Shown here: positions 1 through 7,155 of the stretch, piece after piece
How positions within the stretch are numbered: the first letter of the stretch is position 1
Layout: every line of letters starts with the position of its first letter
Assembly: GCA_030824805.1 (NCBI GenBank)
Contig: JAPJRC010000039.1
Span: forward strand, 1-22,193
DNA from: Micavibrio sp.
Lineage (GTDB): Bacteria; Pseudomonadota; Alphaproteobacteria; Micavibrionales; Micavibrionaceae
Reading direction: 5' to 3'
DNA: 22,193 bases
Notes under the pieces: model-generated
What the model was told of the DNA's origin: nothing
Seen by the model: the letters and a program-made list of their open reading frames with translations, nothing else
Database searches by the model: none
Program-made: the position numbers and the translations under genes

Positions 1-1216
1 AGGCCAAGATCCCTATACGGAATGACTTTATAAAACCTTCATCTTTTTTTGATTGCGTATACATAGTTCGGGCGGCCTGGATGAAAAACGCGGCGAAAGC
101 CAGAACGCCAATTGCGCCCGTTTCAACGAGAAGCCATAGCGGTGTGCAATCAATCAGATTGATCATTTGGCCGTGTTTTTCTTTTTGGTATAAAAGCATT
201 GAGCCCAGGCCCGAACCTGAAACCGGATGCTCTGCAACCATCTCTTTTGCATCGGTAAGAATAGTGAGGCGCATGCTGTCGCCCGGATATTCTATTTTGG
301 TCGGGTCATATTTATCAAAACGCGAAGTTTTATCCAGGTGACCCACAAAGCTTAGCTGATCGCCGCGCAAAACGAGAAGTTCGTCTTTTTTATTGTGATA
401 TGTCGCGCCAAGCAAAATTATTCCCGCCAAGAAAAACAGAACTAACGTTCCTATGTCTTTTGCTTTTTTCTTTATGTTGAGCGCAACTGTGAACATAAAA
501 AAAATCGCTATAGTTATACTCATAGCGCGCGAGGCGTTAAACACCAGAAAGAATGGCGTGATGAACATAAACGCCTTGTAATACCAATGTTTAAGGATGG
601 TGCTTTCTGTGAAATAAAAAGACATAGATAGTGCAAATAACGCTAGAAACAGAAGTGCATATGCATTTCTGTTTGCCATGAACCCGTCAATGGGAAAGCT
701 TACCAGGTAAATAGGCGTATTGATAAATGTGTTCAAATGGCTTTGTCCCACCATTGCTAAAGCGTCAAATGTAACCACGGAAAGCCCGAAATAAAGGAAG
801 GTTTTTATAAACAGTTCCAGATGTTTTTGCTTTGCATTGGTGCCGATCCATCCGCCTGCAACCAATAAGGCAAGCAAAATAAACCAGCCGCAAAATTTAT
901 TTATCAGAGCCCAGCGGCTGATCTCGCCATATGTGAAATGCGTATTAACCAACGCCAGGCATAAAATTGCTGTAAGTCCTGCCAGCCAAAAATACAGACG
1001 TGGTAATTTCCAATCCGGCCAGAGGCTTTGTTTGCGGAGCAGAGTGTATAGAATTGCTATCCCTGCGAACGGCGCAACCAAATCCGCCAAGTTTATGCGA
1101 AGACCAAGATAATCAGGGGTTTGAAACAACGTGATTTGTATCTGCACGGCAACGGCAAAAATTGCGCAAAGAGTGGCGGCAATTAAAAATGTACCGAACA
1201 GGGGGCGACGCATCAT
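1..1216 (-). CDS. O-antigen ligase / polymerase-like (Wzy_C) membrane protein, 3' end beyond window
   Basis: The frame opens at ATG 1216 and stays open through the left edge, giving about 405 visible residues. It is strongly hydrophobic, with around ten membrane segments. A larger polar loop near residues 280-345 carries HPVSGSGLGSM and is followed by a hydrophobic LWLLVETGAIGVLAF segment. That layout, with a loop G-x-G-L-G-S motif before the last helices, is typical of WaaL/Wzy_C ligases and polymerases, which join lipid-linked glycans to lipid A or another acceptor on the periplasmic side of the inner membrane. The ATG overlaps the stop of the upstream flippase-like gene as ATGA, so the two are probably translated together. 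The family is fairly clear; the substrate (O-antigen, exopolysaccharide or protein glycan) cannot be told. Conserved C-terminal residues lie outside the window. Confidence 0.72.
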   Translation of the reverse strand, partial: MMRRPLFGTFLIAATLCAIFAVAVQIQITLFQTPDYLGLRINLADLVAPFAGIAILYTLLRKQSLWPDWKLPRLYFWLAGLTAILCLALVNTHFTYGEISRWALINKFCGWFILLALLVAGGWIGTNAKQKHLELFIKTFLYFGLSVVTFDALAMVGQSHLNTFINTPIYLVSFPIDGFMANRNAYALLFLALFALSMSFYFTESTILKHWYYKAFMFITPFFLVFNASRAMSITIAIFFMFTVALNIKKKAKDIGTLVLFFLAGIILLGATYHNKKDELLVLRGDQLSFVGHLDKTSRFDKYDPTKIEYPGDSMRLTILTDAKEMVAEHPVSGSGLGSMLLYQKEKHGQMINLIDCTPLWLLVETGAIGVLAFAAFFIQAARTMYTQSKKDEGFIKSFRIGILA

Positions 1217-2211
1217 TTTGTTCGAATGTGTGCCAGGGCGTGTTTTAGACCGGTAAGACTGCCAACATTAAAATTGGATGTCATGAGGGCCGGAATGCCG
1301 GTTAGAACCGTGACGGCCATGCCTATCAATCCAACTTGTATGGAGATAAGAAACGATATCTCCATGGGTACGCCAAGCAGGCCCAAACCGTAAACGAAAG
1401 CGCCCTCGCGCACACCCCAGCCACCAATGCTGATAGGAAGGGAAGCAACGAGAGAGATGACGGGCAAAACAGTCATCAATTCAAGAAAGGAAATGTCGGC
1501 GCCTGTCGAAAGAGCCAAGCAGTAAACTGCGATAAACAACCCCATTTGCGCCGAGAGTGAAACCACAGCCAGCTTGGCCACCAGCAATGGATTGTTCAGC
1601 AGTATTTTGGAATAGCGTAAGCCGTATCGCATGCGGCCTCTTAGCCGCGCCATTTGCGGCATACGGAACACCACAAGGTTGAGAAACAAAGGCGTAAAGA
1701 TAAACAGTGTTATGATGAATACGCTGATATAAATAGAAATAACAGCAAAAGCCTGGCTATCTATATGACTTGCCAGTCCCGGCAAAAACGCTGCGGCAAG
1801 GAGGGCCAGAGCGGATAAAGTCATAAGGCGGTCAAAAGCGGTTGCTATAAGGGATTTGAACAGCGATGCGCCGTGTTGCACGGATAGAGCGATCCTGACA
1901 ACCATCCCGCCAATCGAGGCGATGAAGACCAGATTTGCAAGCTGGCTGGTTAAATTGATTTTAAGCGTATCGATCAGTGTGAGGTGTTTTTTTCCAATGT
2001 TCAGCAACATTTCCCAACGCAAGGAAAGAAGCAGAAATTGGGCCAGCAGGAACAAAAAGGCGTAGGACCAGCCCGAGAAGTGGAAATGGGCGGTAAGGTT
2101 GCCGAGCACATCCCGTTTGTCTTCATCCATGTGCAGGATGATGGCCGCCATAATAAAGACCGAAATAAGGAGCTTGATGGACAGGCTCAGGCTTTTGAGG
2201 TGGCGTTTCAT
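1213..2211 (-). CDS. Flippase-like membrane protein (LPG synthase TM / UPF0104 family)
   Basis: This is a 332-residue polytopic protein with about eight hydrophobic helices. Features typical of the lysylphosphatidylglycerol synthase transmembrane family (PF03706) are a conserved SLRWEMLL segment near residue 63, a region near residues 98-130 containing GGMVVRIAL and ending in TAFDRL, and SLPISIGGWGVREGAF near residue 258. Only the integral membrane part is present: there is no aminoacyl-transferase domain. Members act as flippase-like proteins for lipids or lipid-linked sugars, or are of unknown function. It overlaps the downstream O-antigen-ligase-like gene by 4 nt (ATGA), which suggests a shared role in envelope glycans. 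The ATG at 2211 has no strong Shine-Dalgarno sequence. A divergent spacer of about 166 bp separates it from aatA. Confidence 0.75.
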   Translation of the reverse strand: MKRHLKSLSLSIKLLISVFIMAAIILHMDEDKRDVLGNLTAHFHFSGWSYAFLFLLAQFLLLSLRWEMLLNIGKKHLTLIDTLKINLTSQLANLVFIASIGGMVVRIALSVQHGASLFKSLIATAFDRLMTLSALALLAAAFLPGLASHIDSQAFAVISIYISVFIITLFIFTPLFLNLVVFRMPQMARLRGRMRYGLRYSKILLNNPLLVAKLAVVSLSAQMGLFIAVYCLALSTGADISFLELMTVLPVISLVASLPISIGGWGVREGAFVYGLGLLGVPMEISFLISIQVGLIGMAVTVLTGIPALMTSNFNVGSLTGLKHALAHIRTK

Positions 2212-2377
2212 AACAAGATGATATCTTTGGGTTATCTGGACTATCCCGTTGTAATGGGAGTCATCTTTGCCAGCAAGTTGGATTTTAGGGAAGTTCCCGC
2301 AAATTAGGACTTTTCAGCAGATTTTTCCTGTGATTATTTATGCCTGCTAATGAATAACCCCCTTTATAGAGGAAACT

Positions 2378-3601
2378 ATGTCAATCATCGCCTCCCGTCT
2401 GAAAAGAATTAAGCCATCCGCCACTTTGGCCGTTACGGCCAAAGCCGCCGAACTCAAGGCAGCCGGTAAGGATATTATCGGGCTGGGCGCCGGAGAGCCG
2501 GATTTCGATACGCCGGAATTTGTCCGTAACGCGGGTTGTGCGGCTATCAATGGCGGCCAGACGAAGTACACCAACGTCGATGGCACGCCCGCACTGAAGG
2601 ATGCAATTATTGCCAAGTTCAAACGCGATAACAATCTGACCTATGCGCGCGACCAGATCATAGTAGGAACGGGCGGCAAGCAGGTTTTGTACAACGCGTT
2701 TATGGCCACGCTCGATGCGGGCGACGAAGTTGTTATCCCGGCGCCATACTGGGTATCTTATCCCGATATGGTTATGCTGGCCGAAGGCACACCGGTGTTC
2801 GTTGAATGCACGCAAGAAAACAGCTTCAAGATGACGGGCGCACAACTGGATGCCGCTATCACGCCGAAGACAAAATGGGTGATCCTGAATTCACCGTCCA
2901 ATCCATCCGGCGCGGGTTACACGAAAGAAGAGATGAAAGAACTTACCGACGTTCTCATGAAGCACAAGCATGTGTGGGTGATGACCGACGATATGTACGA
3001 GCATCTGGTATTCGATGATTTCAAATTCTGCACGCCTGCGGAGATCGAACCCGGGCTTTATGACCGCACATTGACCGTAAATGGTGTTTCAAAGGCTTAT
3101 TCGATGACAGGCTGGCGCATCGGTTATGCCGGCGGTCCGAAGGAGTTGATCAAGGCTATGGCCGGCGTTCAGGGACATTCCACCTCGAACCCGTCTTCGG
3201 TTTCTCAAGCCGCCGCGGTTGCCGCGCTTAATGGTGATCAGTCTTTCTTGAAGGAATGGGTGAAATCATTTCAAGCCCGGCGTGACCTCGTCGTGTCGAT
3301 GCTCAACCAGGCTAGCGGCATTAGCTGTCCGCGTCCCGAGGGGGCTTTCTATGTTTATCCCTCCTGTGCCGGTTGCATTGGCAAAAGCACTCCCGAGGGC
3401 AAGGTAATTGAGAGCGACAGCGATTTTGTAACCTATCTGCTGGAATCCGAAGGTGTGGCCACCGTTCAGGGCGTAGCCTTCGGTTTGTCCCCGCACTTCC
3501 GCATTTCCTATGCCACGTCCGAGAAGGCGCTCGAAGAAGCCTGCCGCCGTATCCAGAAGGCGTGCGCAGCGCTCCAGGGCGAGGCTCGCGCGGTAGCGTA
3601 A
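2378..3601 (+). CDS. aatA: Aspartate aminotransferase, class I PLP-dependent (subgroup Ib)
   Basis: This 407-residue enzyme transfers the amino group of aspartate to 2-oxoglutarate, giving oxaloacetate and glutamate in the cytoplasm; some members also use prephenate or aromatic substrates. Visible features are Asn175 in NSPSNPSG, Asp204 and Tyr207 in TDDMYEH (pyridine-ring contacts), the Schiff-base Lys239 in NGVSKAYSMTGWRIGY, and a late Arg in PHFRISYATS for the substrate carboxylate. Length and N-terminus match alphaproteobacterial AatA. The ATG follows AGAGGA at about 7 nt. It is transcribed alone, and its last 336 bp are antisense to the tail of the convergent hydrolase gene. The family is secure; substrate range (aspartate only or also prephenate) is not determined. 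Confidence 0.93.
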   Translation: MSIIASRLKRIKPSATLAVTAKAAELKAAGKDIIGLGAGEPDFDTPEFVRNAGCAAINGGQTKYTNVDGTPALKDAIIAKFKRDNNLTYARDQIIVGTGGKQVLYNAFMATLDAGDEVVIPAPYWVSYPDMVMLAEGTPVFVECTQENSFKMTGAQLDAAITPKTKWVILNSPSNPSGAGYTKEEMKELTDVLMKHKHVWVMTDDMYEHLVFDDFKFCTPAEIEPGLYDRTLTVNGVSKAYSMTGWRIGYAGGPKELIKAMAGVQGHSTSNPSSVSQAAAVAALNGDQSFLKEWVKSFQARRDLVVSMLNQASGISCPRPEGAFYVYPSCAGCIGKSTPEGKVIESDSDFVTYLLESEGVATVQGVAFGLSPHFRISYATSEKALEEACRRIQKACAALQGEARAVA

Positions 3602-4642
3602 GCGGTCAACAAGACCCAACGTTGATTCAAAACTAAGCGTATTTTCCAGCCCCTCCCAGTATGGGGCTGGTTCTCTTTGACGGCGGCGCTTTTCGGCATA
3701 TGCGTCGGCGTCGTTCACCATGTAAGATACGTAGTCGGTAAATATTTTGGGCTCTGCCTCTATCGGGCTGTGTCCGCCGCCCTTTATAAGCTTTATTTCG
3801 GCACCCACCCGCTCGGCAAATTCATACCCTGTTTTACTGCATGCAAAAGGATCGTTGTCGCCAAGGATGATTGTGCAAGGCTTCCGCCCGCGGGATGCGG
3901 GGTTGAATGTATCGGTCAATTGACGCCCCGATTGCTGGACATGGCGTATCTGTCCGAATGTAGGGCTGATATCCGCGGGGGCTGAAACAAAAGGTTCTTT
4001 TAAAGCCTTCAATGCCAGATAGACCCGGCCGAACAATGTTTCCATCGGCTTTCGATCCAGGTTCAAACCTGAATAGAATTCGAACGCAGCTTGATTGAAC
4101 CGCGATGAGTGGCGGCGGGATGCGTTCGCTGAATCCAGATACGGAGCCATGTGCGTTTCACTGGCGTAAAGCATGTTGAGCTTGCCCAACGTCTTGGGCG
4201 ATTGTTTTAATGCCCAGTATATTTGCCCGCCTGTCGAATGCGTCAAAACATGGCGTGGAACATCTTGTGGGAATAAAAAATGAACCGGCGAGTGTTGGCT
4301 CGTGAAAAATTCCTCTGCCATATGCTTGAATGACTCCATGAAGGGCAACCTGTGGCGCATAGGCGGCAATGCCATCCAGATAACAGAGATTCCTGAATCA
4401 TTAAGTTGTTTTACGTGATTGGCAGTGAGCAAAACATGCGTGCTCAGACCTGAGCAGCCTACAACGACGGCTTTTTCCTGTGGCGCTCTGGAATAAAAAT
4501 AGGGAAGGGCACTGGCTTCGTGTTGAAAGACGCCGCGTTCCATTCTGTGCGTGTCGGGAAAGTGGGGGGTGTAAGGATCGCTCTGTGAAAGATCCTTTGT
4601 GTTGTTTAAAAAGAATGGCCGCCCGATATCGACGTATACCAT
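3266..4642 (-). CDS. Alpha/beta hydrolase (lipase/esterase-like) with long C-terminal tail antisense to aatA
   Basis: This 458-residue protein has an alpha/beta-hydrolase core in residues 30-315. The nucleophile elbow THSTGG places Ser136, GDNDPF gives the acid (Asp262 or Asp264) and GGGHSPIEAEP gives His291, a complete Ser-Asp-His triad. ATG 4642 is preferred over the GTG at 4663 because GGGGAG sits 8 nt before it. The substrate is unknown; the patatin-like lipase directly upstream on the same strand suggests lipid or ester work. Residues 348-458 are read from the strand opposite the 3' end of aatA and look low in complexity, so they may be read-through sequence rather than a domain. No signal peptide is visible. 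Confidence is high for the fold, low for substrate. Confidence 0.75.
   Translation of the reverse strand: MVYVDIGRPFFLNNTKDLSQSDPYTPHFPDTHRMERGVFQHEASALPYFYSRAPQEKAVVVGCSGLSTHVLLTANHVKQLNDSGISVIWMALPPMRHRLPFMESFKHMAEEFFTSQHSPVHFLFPQDVPRHVLTHSTGGQIYWALKQSPKTLGKLNMLYASETHMAPYLDSANASRRHSSRFNQAAFEFYSGLNLDRKPMETLFGRVYLALKALKEPFVSAPADISPTFGQIRHVQQSGRQLTDTFNPASRGRKPCTIILGDNDPFACSKTGYEFAERVGAEIKLIKGGGHSPIEAEPKIFTDYVSYMVNDADAYAEKRRRQREPAPYWEGLENTLSFESTLGLVDRLRYRASLALERCARLLDTAAGFFERLLGRGIGNAEVRGQTEGYALNGGHTFGFQQIGYKIAVALNYLALGSAFANATGTGGINIESPLGTRTANAASLVEHRHDEVTPGLK
3646..3678 (+). terminator. Intrinsic terminator of aatA, inside the convergent hydrolase gene
   Basis: CCAGCCCC (3646-3653) pairs with GGGGCTGG (3663-3670) across a 9-nt loop and is followed by TTCTCTTT. 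It lies 45 nt past the aatA stop, on the right strand for aatA. The same bases code for part of the hydrolase on the other strand. The U tract is interrupted, so strength is uncertain. Confidence 0.55.
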
Positions 4643-4707
4643 ATAGCAAACTCCCCTATGCACAGCATCCGAGAGTCCGGCTTTATAAGCAATATAAAAT
4701 ATAGTTT

Positions 4708-4736
4708 TTGCGGCGCGAAATTATGCTACGCCGCAA
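4708..4736. repeat. Inverted repeat between patatin and hydrolase genes
   Basis: TTGCGGCG (4708-4715) and CGCCGCAA (4729-4736) pair over a 13-nt loop; flanking T5 and A6 runs could lengthen the stem. The T run precedes the stem on the plus strand and the A run follows it, so neither strand has a normal U tract after the hairpin. It is better read as an RNA-processing or stabilising stem, or a protein site, than as an intrinsic terminator. Confidence 0.5.
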
Positions 4737-4744
4737 TAAAAAAG

Positions 4745-6028
4745 TTAACGGAGATAGGAGAATATCTTCTTCCAGCGTGAGGGCCTGTCGTTCTCGCGAT
4801 CCTTGCGGCTTTCGTAGTGGCGAACAAGAATGTCGCATACATTTTCGTATTGAGACCGGTTTTCCTCGACAATACTGTCTGCAAAATCTTTCAGGCGCTT
4901 CATGTTTTTGGGAGAGCCATCATCTATCTGAACGCTTGGCCATTCGCTTTCACGGCCCGAAACGAGAGATTTGTTGAAGACGTGCAGATTGCCGTTCATT
5001 TCGTCACGAAACGCATCCAGCAAAGATGACTCCGGTGCATGGAAGAAAATGTTTATGAGCGGGAGATCATTGACAGGATCGACGACGCCGAGTGAGCCAA
5101 ACCTGTTCCATTCATCTTTTTTGATAGAGCGGTTGGTATAACCCGTACCCAATGCGATCATAACGACCTTCTGCTCCGGCAACAGGTGGGGGCGGAGAGC
5201 GCCGAAATATGTTGCCGAAGGGTTGTCGAATATACTGCCATCAATTGCCGTATAATGGTGCGGCTGCGTATTACCCGGCCAACGCGCCTGGAAATGGTGG
5301 CAGGGGAAATAGGTGGGCGCAGCCGTAGAGGACATGACGGCATCATAGAGGGATACATCTATGGTTTTGTGGCGTTGTCCGATAACACCGTTGAACTTGA
5401 TATTCTTCATCCACAGGGCGTGTCCTGCGGTGTCCATATAATTCCCGCGCGCATGCATGGAGCCGCCAACTTCGCCCGTATCCGAGAAAACGCGTAATTG
5501 TTCGCCGTCAATATTATAGGCGGGTATGATCAGGCTCCTTAAAGCCTCATTGAGGCGAGCATCACCATATAGTGCCTTTAATGCGCGTCCGAGATTGGAC
5601 GGGTTGTAATGCCCGTGGTCGAGAACATTGTTCAGTTGTGCAATGCGCATCGTGCGATTGTTGAAATCATGAATCAGGCCGCGTAGATCACGGAAACGAT
5701 CTGGCGGAAAAATGCGTTCGCCCTCTCGCTCGTAGAAGCGAACCAAGTGGCGTGCGCGATATTTGGGCGTGCTGTTGTTCTCTGGATTTCGCAACGTCAT
5801 GGCGGCGTTCAAAATCGCCCCCGTGCTCGGGCCCGCAAAGACATCCACCATATCGGCGATGCGCAGGCCTGTGTCCTGTTCGATATGGGCCATAATCTGT
5901 GCCGGAATGATACCGCGCAGACCGCCGCCGTAATTGAACAAAGCTATAATGGGGGGAGGAGAGCTAGACAAAAGTGAACCTACTGTTTTCGTTAAAATAT
6001 TATACAGGTTCTTTGCGTCTTGAACCAA
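4745..6028 (-). CDS. Patatin-like phospholipase
   Basis: This 427-residue protein is a patatin-type acyl hydrolase, which cleaves acyl chains from phospholipids with a Ser-Asp dyad. The oxyanion loop is YGGGLRG (Gly34-Gly39), the nucleophile is Ser68 in GPSTG, and the dyad Asp263 lies in AIDGSIFDNP (DGS in place of the usual DGG or DGA). A conserved SSTAAPTYFP segment lies near residue 233. No signal peptide or membrane helix is seen, so it is cytosolic or secreted by a non-Sec route. The start is uncertain: TTG 6028 has no good ribosome-binding site, and a second TTG at 5971 lies 7 nt after AGTAGG and would still keep the whole catalytic domain. The alpha/beta hydrolase gene follows about 100 nt downstream on the same strand. 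Confidence 0.85.
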   Translation of the reverse strand: MVQDAKNLYNILTKTVGSLLSSSPPPIIALFNYGGGLRGIIPAQIMAHIEQDTGLRIADMVDVFAGPSTGAILNAAMTLRNPENNSTPKYRARHLVRFYEREGERIFPPDRFRDLRGLIHDFNNRTMRIAQLNNVLDHGHYNPSNLGRALKALYGDARLNEALRSLIIPAYNIDGEQLRVFSDTGEVGGSMHARGNYMDTAGHALWMKNIKFNGVIGQRHKTIDVSLYDAVMSSTAAPTYFPCHHFQARWPGNTQPHHYTAIDGSIFDNPSATYFGALRPHLLPEQKVVMIALGTGYTNRSIKKDEWNRFGSLGVVDPVNDLPLINIFFHAPESSLLDAFRDEMNGNLHVFNKSLVSGRESEWPSVQIDDGSPKNMKRLKDFADSIVEENRSQYENVCDILVRHYESRKDRENDRPSRWKKIFSYLR

Positions 6029-6078
6029 GTGGTCGCTGTGATGCGAGGCAATAAAGCTGTGGGCTGTGACGCGGGCAG

Positions 6079-6102
6079 AAAAAAACCGGGCTCGAGGCCC
6101 GG
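6079..6102 (-). terminator. Intrinsic terminator of the small RNA (also able to end the lysR transcript)
   Basis: On the minus strand CCGGGC (6102-6097) pairs with GCCCGG (6091-6086) around a 5-nt loop and runs straight into seven T (6085-6079). It is a textbook rho-independent terminator. It is the first one after the trxB-lysR operon and the 3' end of the predicted sRNA; a U-rich tail of this kind is also the usual Hfq landing site. Confidence 0.85.
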
Positions 6103-6171
6103 CGAGTTGAACAGGGAGGTTTCACGTCTGGGAGACGTGGGACACTTAAGTCCCGCAACCCGAAGGTTGCA
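6079..6171 (-). ncRNA. Predicted trans-acting small RNA, AbcR/alpha-r15-like, about 93 nt
   Basis: Reading the minus strand from about 6171 gives three stem-loops in a row: GCAACC-UUCG-GGUUGC (6170-6155, an extra-stable C(UUCG)G loop), GGGAC/GUCCC (6154-6139), and CACGUCU-CCC-AGACGUG (6139-6123). A single-stranded linker with ACCUCCCU and the terminator hairpin with U7 follow. The loop of the third stem reads CUCCCA and the linker reads CCUCCC, both complementary to a Shine-Dalgarno sequence. A sigma70-like promoter and a LysR-type dyad lie immediately upstream. In Sinorhizobium and Brucella, AbcR sRNAs are encoded beside the LysR gene lsrB/vtlR, itself next to trxB; the same order is seen here. 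Structure and position are seen directly; family membership is inferred. No open reading frame explains the segment. Confidence 0.72.
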
Positions 6172-6177
6172 GGGAAG

Positions 6178-6207
6178 TTTATAATCTATTTCATAGACTT
6201 GTGTCCA
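6178..6207 (-). promoter_or_regulatory. Sigma70-type promoter of the small RNA
   Basis: On the minus strand TGGACA (6207-6202) and TATAAA (6183-6178) are separated by 18 nt, each matching five of six consensus bases. Transcription would begin near 6171, directly before the first hairpin of the sRNA. The match between predicted start and first stem supports the call. Confidence 0.65.
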
Positions 6208-6229
6208 ATCCTAAAACAGGGAAACAGGC

Positions 6230-6244
6230 ATGCGTTTATCGCAT
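6230..6244. promoter_or_regulatory. LysR-type binding site (T-N11-A dyad) upstream of the small RNA
   Basis: ATGCG (6230-6234) and CGCAT (6240-6244) form a perfect inverted repeat with a 5-nt centre, and the 15-mer contains T-N11-A, the LysR-family recognition pattern. Its centre at 6237 lies about 66 bp before the predicted sRNA start, and LysR recognition sites are typically centred near -65. It sits between the lysR stop and the sRNA promoter. Binding is inferred. Confidence 0.6.
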
Positions 6245-6260
6245 ATCTGTGTAGCGCTTA

Positions 6261-7151
6261 TTAGAACTTGGTTTCGCCTATCGTTTTCAAAAGAAAATCT
6301 TTGAAAATTCCAATACGTTTGGAATGTCTGCGCTCCTCGGGATACACGAAGTAAACCTCGACAGGAGGACGGGTGGTTTCAGGCAGGATTTGTACAATAT
6401 TCTTTTCTTTTTCAATGAGATAGTCGGGAAGGGCGGCAATGCCGGCGCCCGCCTTTACGGTTTCATAGATGCCATAGATGGAATTCATCATTATGGCGTT
6501 CGAGCCGAATTCGCCCTCATTGTCGGCCATACGGAACAGCCAGTTCGGATCGGCAAACGGGGCCGGCACGTTTTCCGGATAACCTATCAGCGTGTGCTTT
6601 TTCAGGTCTTTGACGGTCTTTGGGGTGCCGTTGGCCTTCAGGTAATCCTTGGAAGCGCAGATATGGAAGTTGATGTTGGTCAGGTGGCGCTGGATCAAAT
6701 CCGGCTGTTCGGGCTTGTACAGGCGGATAGCGGCATCGGCTTCGCGCATGCTGAGGTTCAGGATTCGGTCGTCCAGCAACATGGTAAGTTGAATATCCGG
6801 ATGTTCGGAGCGAAGCTGTGCGAGTTTCGGGGCCAGCCATGTAGAGCCGATAAACTCTGCCACCGTAATACGGAGCGGACCTTCGGGAAGCTGACGGGAG
6901 TCGGCGAGTTGTCCTTCGATCATCGCGAGCTTGCCGAAAATTTCAGCAGCGGTCTTGTGAAGAAGCTCACCTTCTTCTGTCAGGATCAAGCCGCGTGCGT
7001 GGCGGTGGAAAAGGGACACGCCAATGGATTCTTCCAGCGTGCTGATCTGACGGCTGACAGCTGACTGGGACAGGTTCAACGTTTCACCCGCATGGGTAAA
7101 ACTTCCAGCCTCGGCAACCGCATAAAAAATTCTTAGTTTGTCCCAATCCAT
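6261..7151 (-). CDS. LysR-family transcriptional regulator (LsrB/VtlR-like)
   Basis: This 296-residue regulator has a winged HTH in residues 1-60 (SFTHAGETLNLSQSAVSRQI) and a periplasmic-binding-protein-like effector domain from about 92. The N-terminus MDWDKLRIFYAVAEAGSF and the position after trxB resemble LsrB/VtlR, which in Rhizobiales controls envelope, oxidative-stress and sRNA genes. Only one cysteine (Cys165) is present, so a multi-cysteine redox switch is unlikely here. ATG 7151 follows AAGGAA at a good distance and lies 4 nt after the lipoprotein stop, so it is the last protein gene of a trxB-lipoprotein-lysR operon. A T-N11-A dyad lies 17 nt past its stop, in front of a predicted sRNA, which is the likely target. 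The family is certain; the LsrB/VtlR assignment is by synteny and N-terminal resemblance. Confidence 0.9.
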   Translation of the reverse strand: MDWDKLRIFYAVAEAGSFTHAGETLNLSQSAVSRQISTLEESIGVSLFHRHARGLILTEEGELLHKTAAEIFGKLAMIEGQLADSRQLPEGPLRITVAEFIGSTWLAPKLAQLRSEHPDIQLTMLLDDRILNLSMREADAAIRLYKPEQPDLIQRHLTNINFHICASKDYLKANGTPKTVKDLKKHTLIGYPENVPAPFADPNWLFRMADNEGEFGSNAIMMNSIYGIYETVKAGAGIAALPDYLIEKEKNIVQILPETTRPPVEVYFVYPEERRHSKRIGIFKDFLLKTIGETKF

Positions 7152-7155
7152 AGTC

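Noticed and set aside
2288..2298. Palindrome GGGAA-G-TTCCC in the aatA upstream gap
   Set aside because: It is short and isolated, with no consensus promoter that it clearly overlaps; chance is likely.
4708..4736. Intrinsic terminator after the patatin gene
   Set aside because: The stem is good, but the T run is on the wrong side on both strands, so it is listed only as an inverted repeat.
6324..7064. A 246-residue open frame on the plus strand
   Set aside because: It is antisense to the lysR gene, which has full family motifs.
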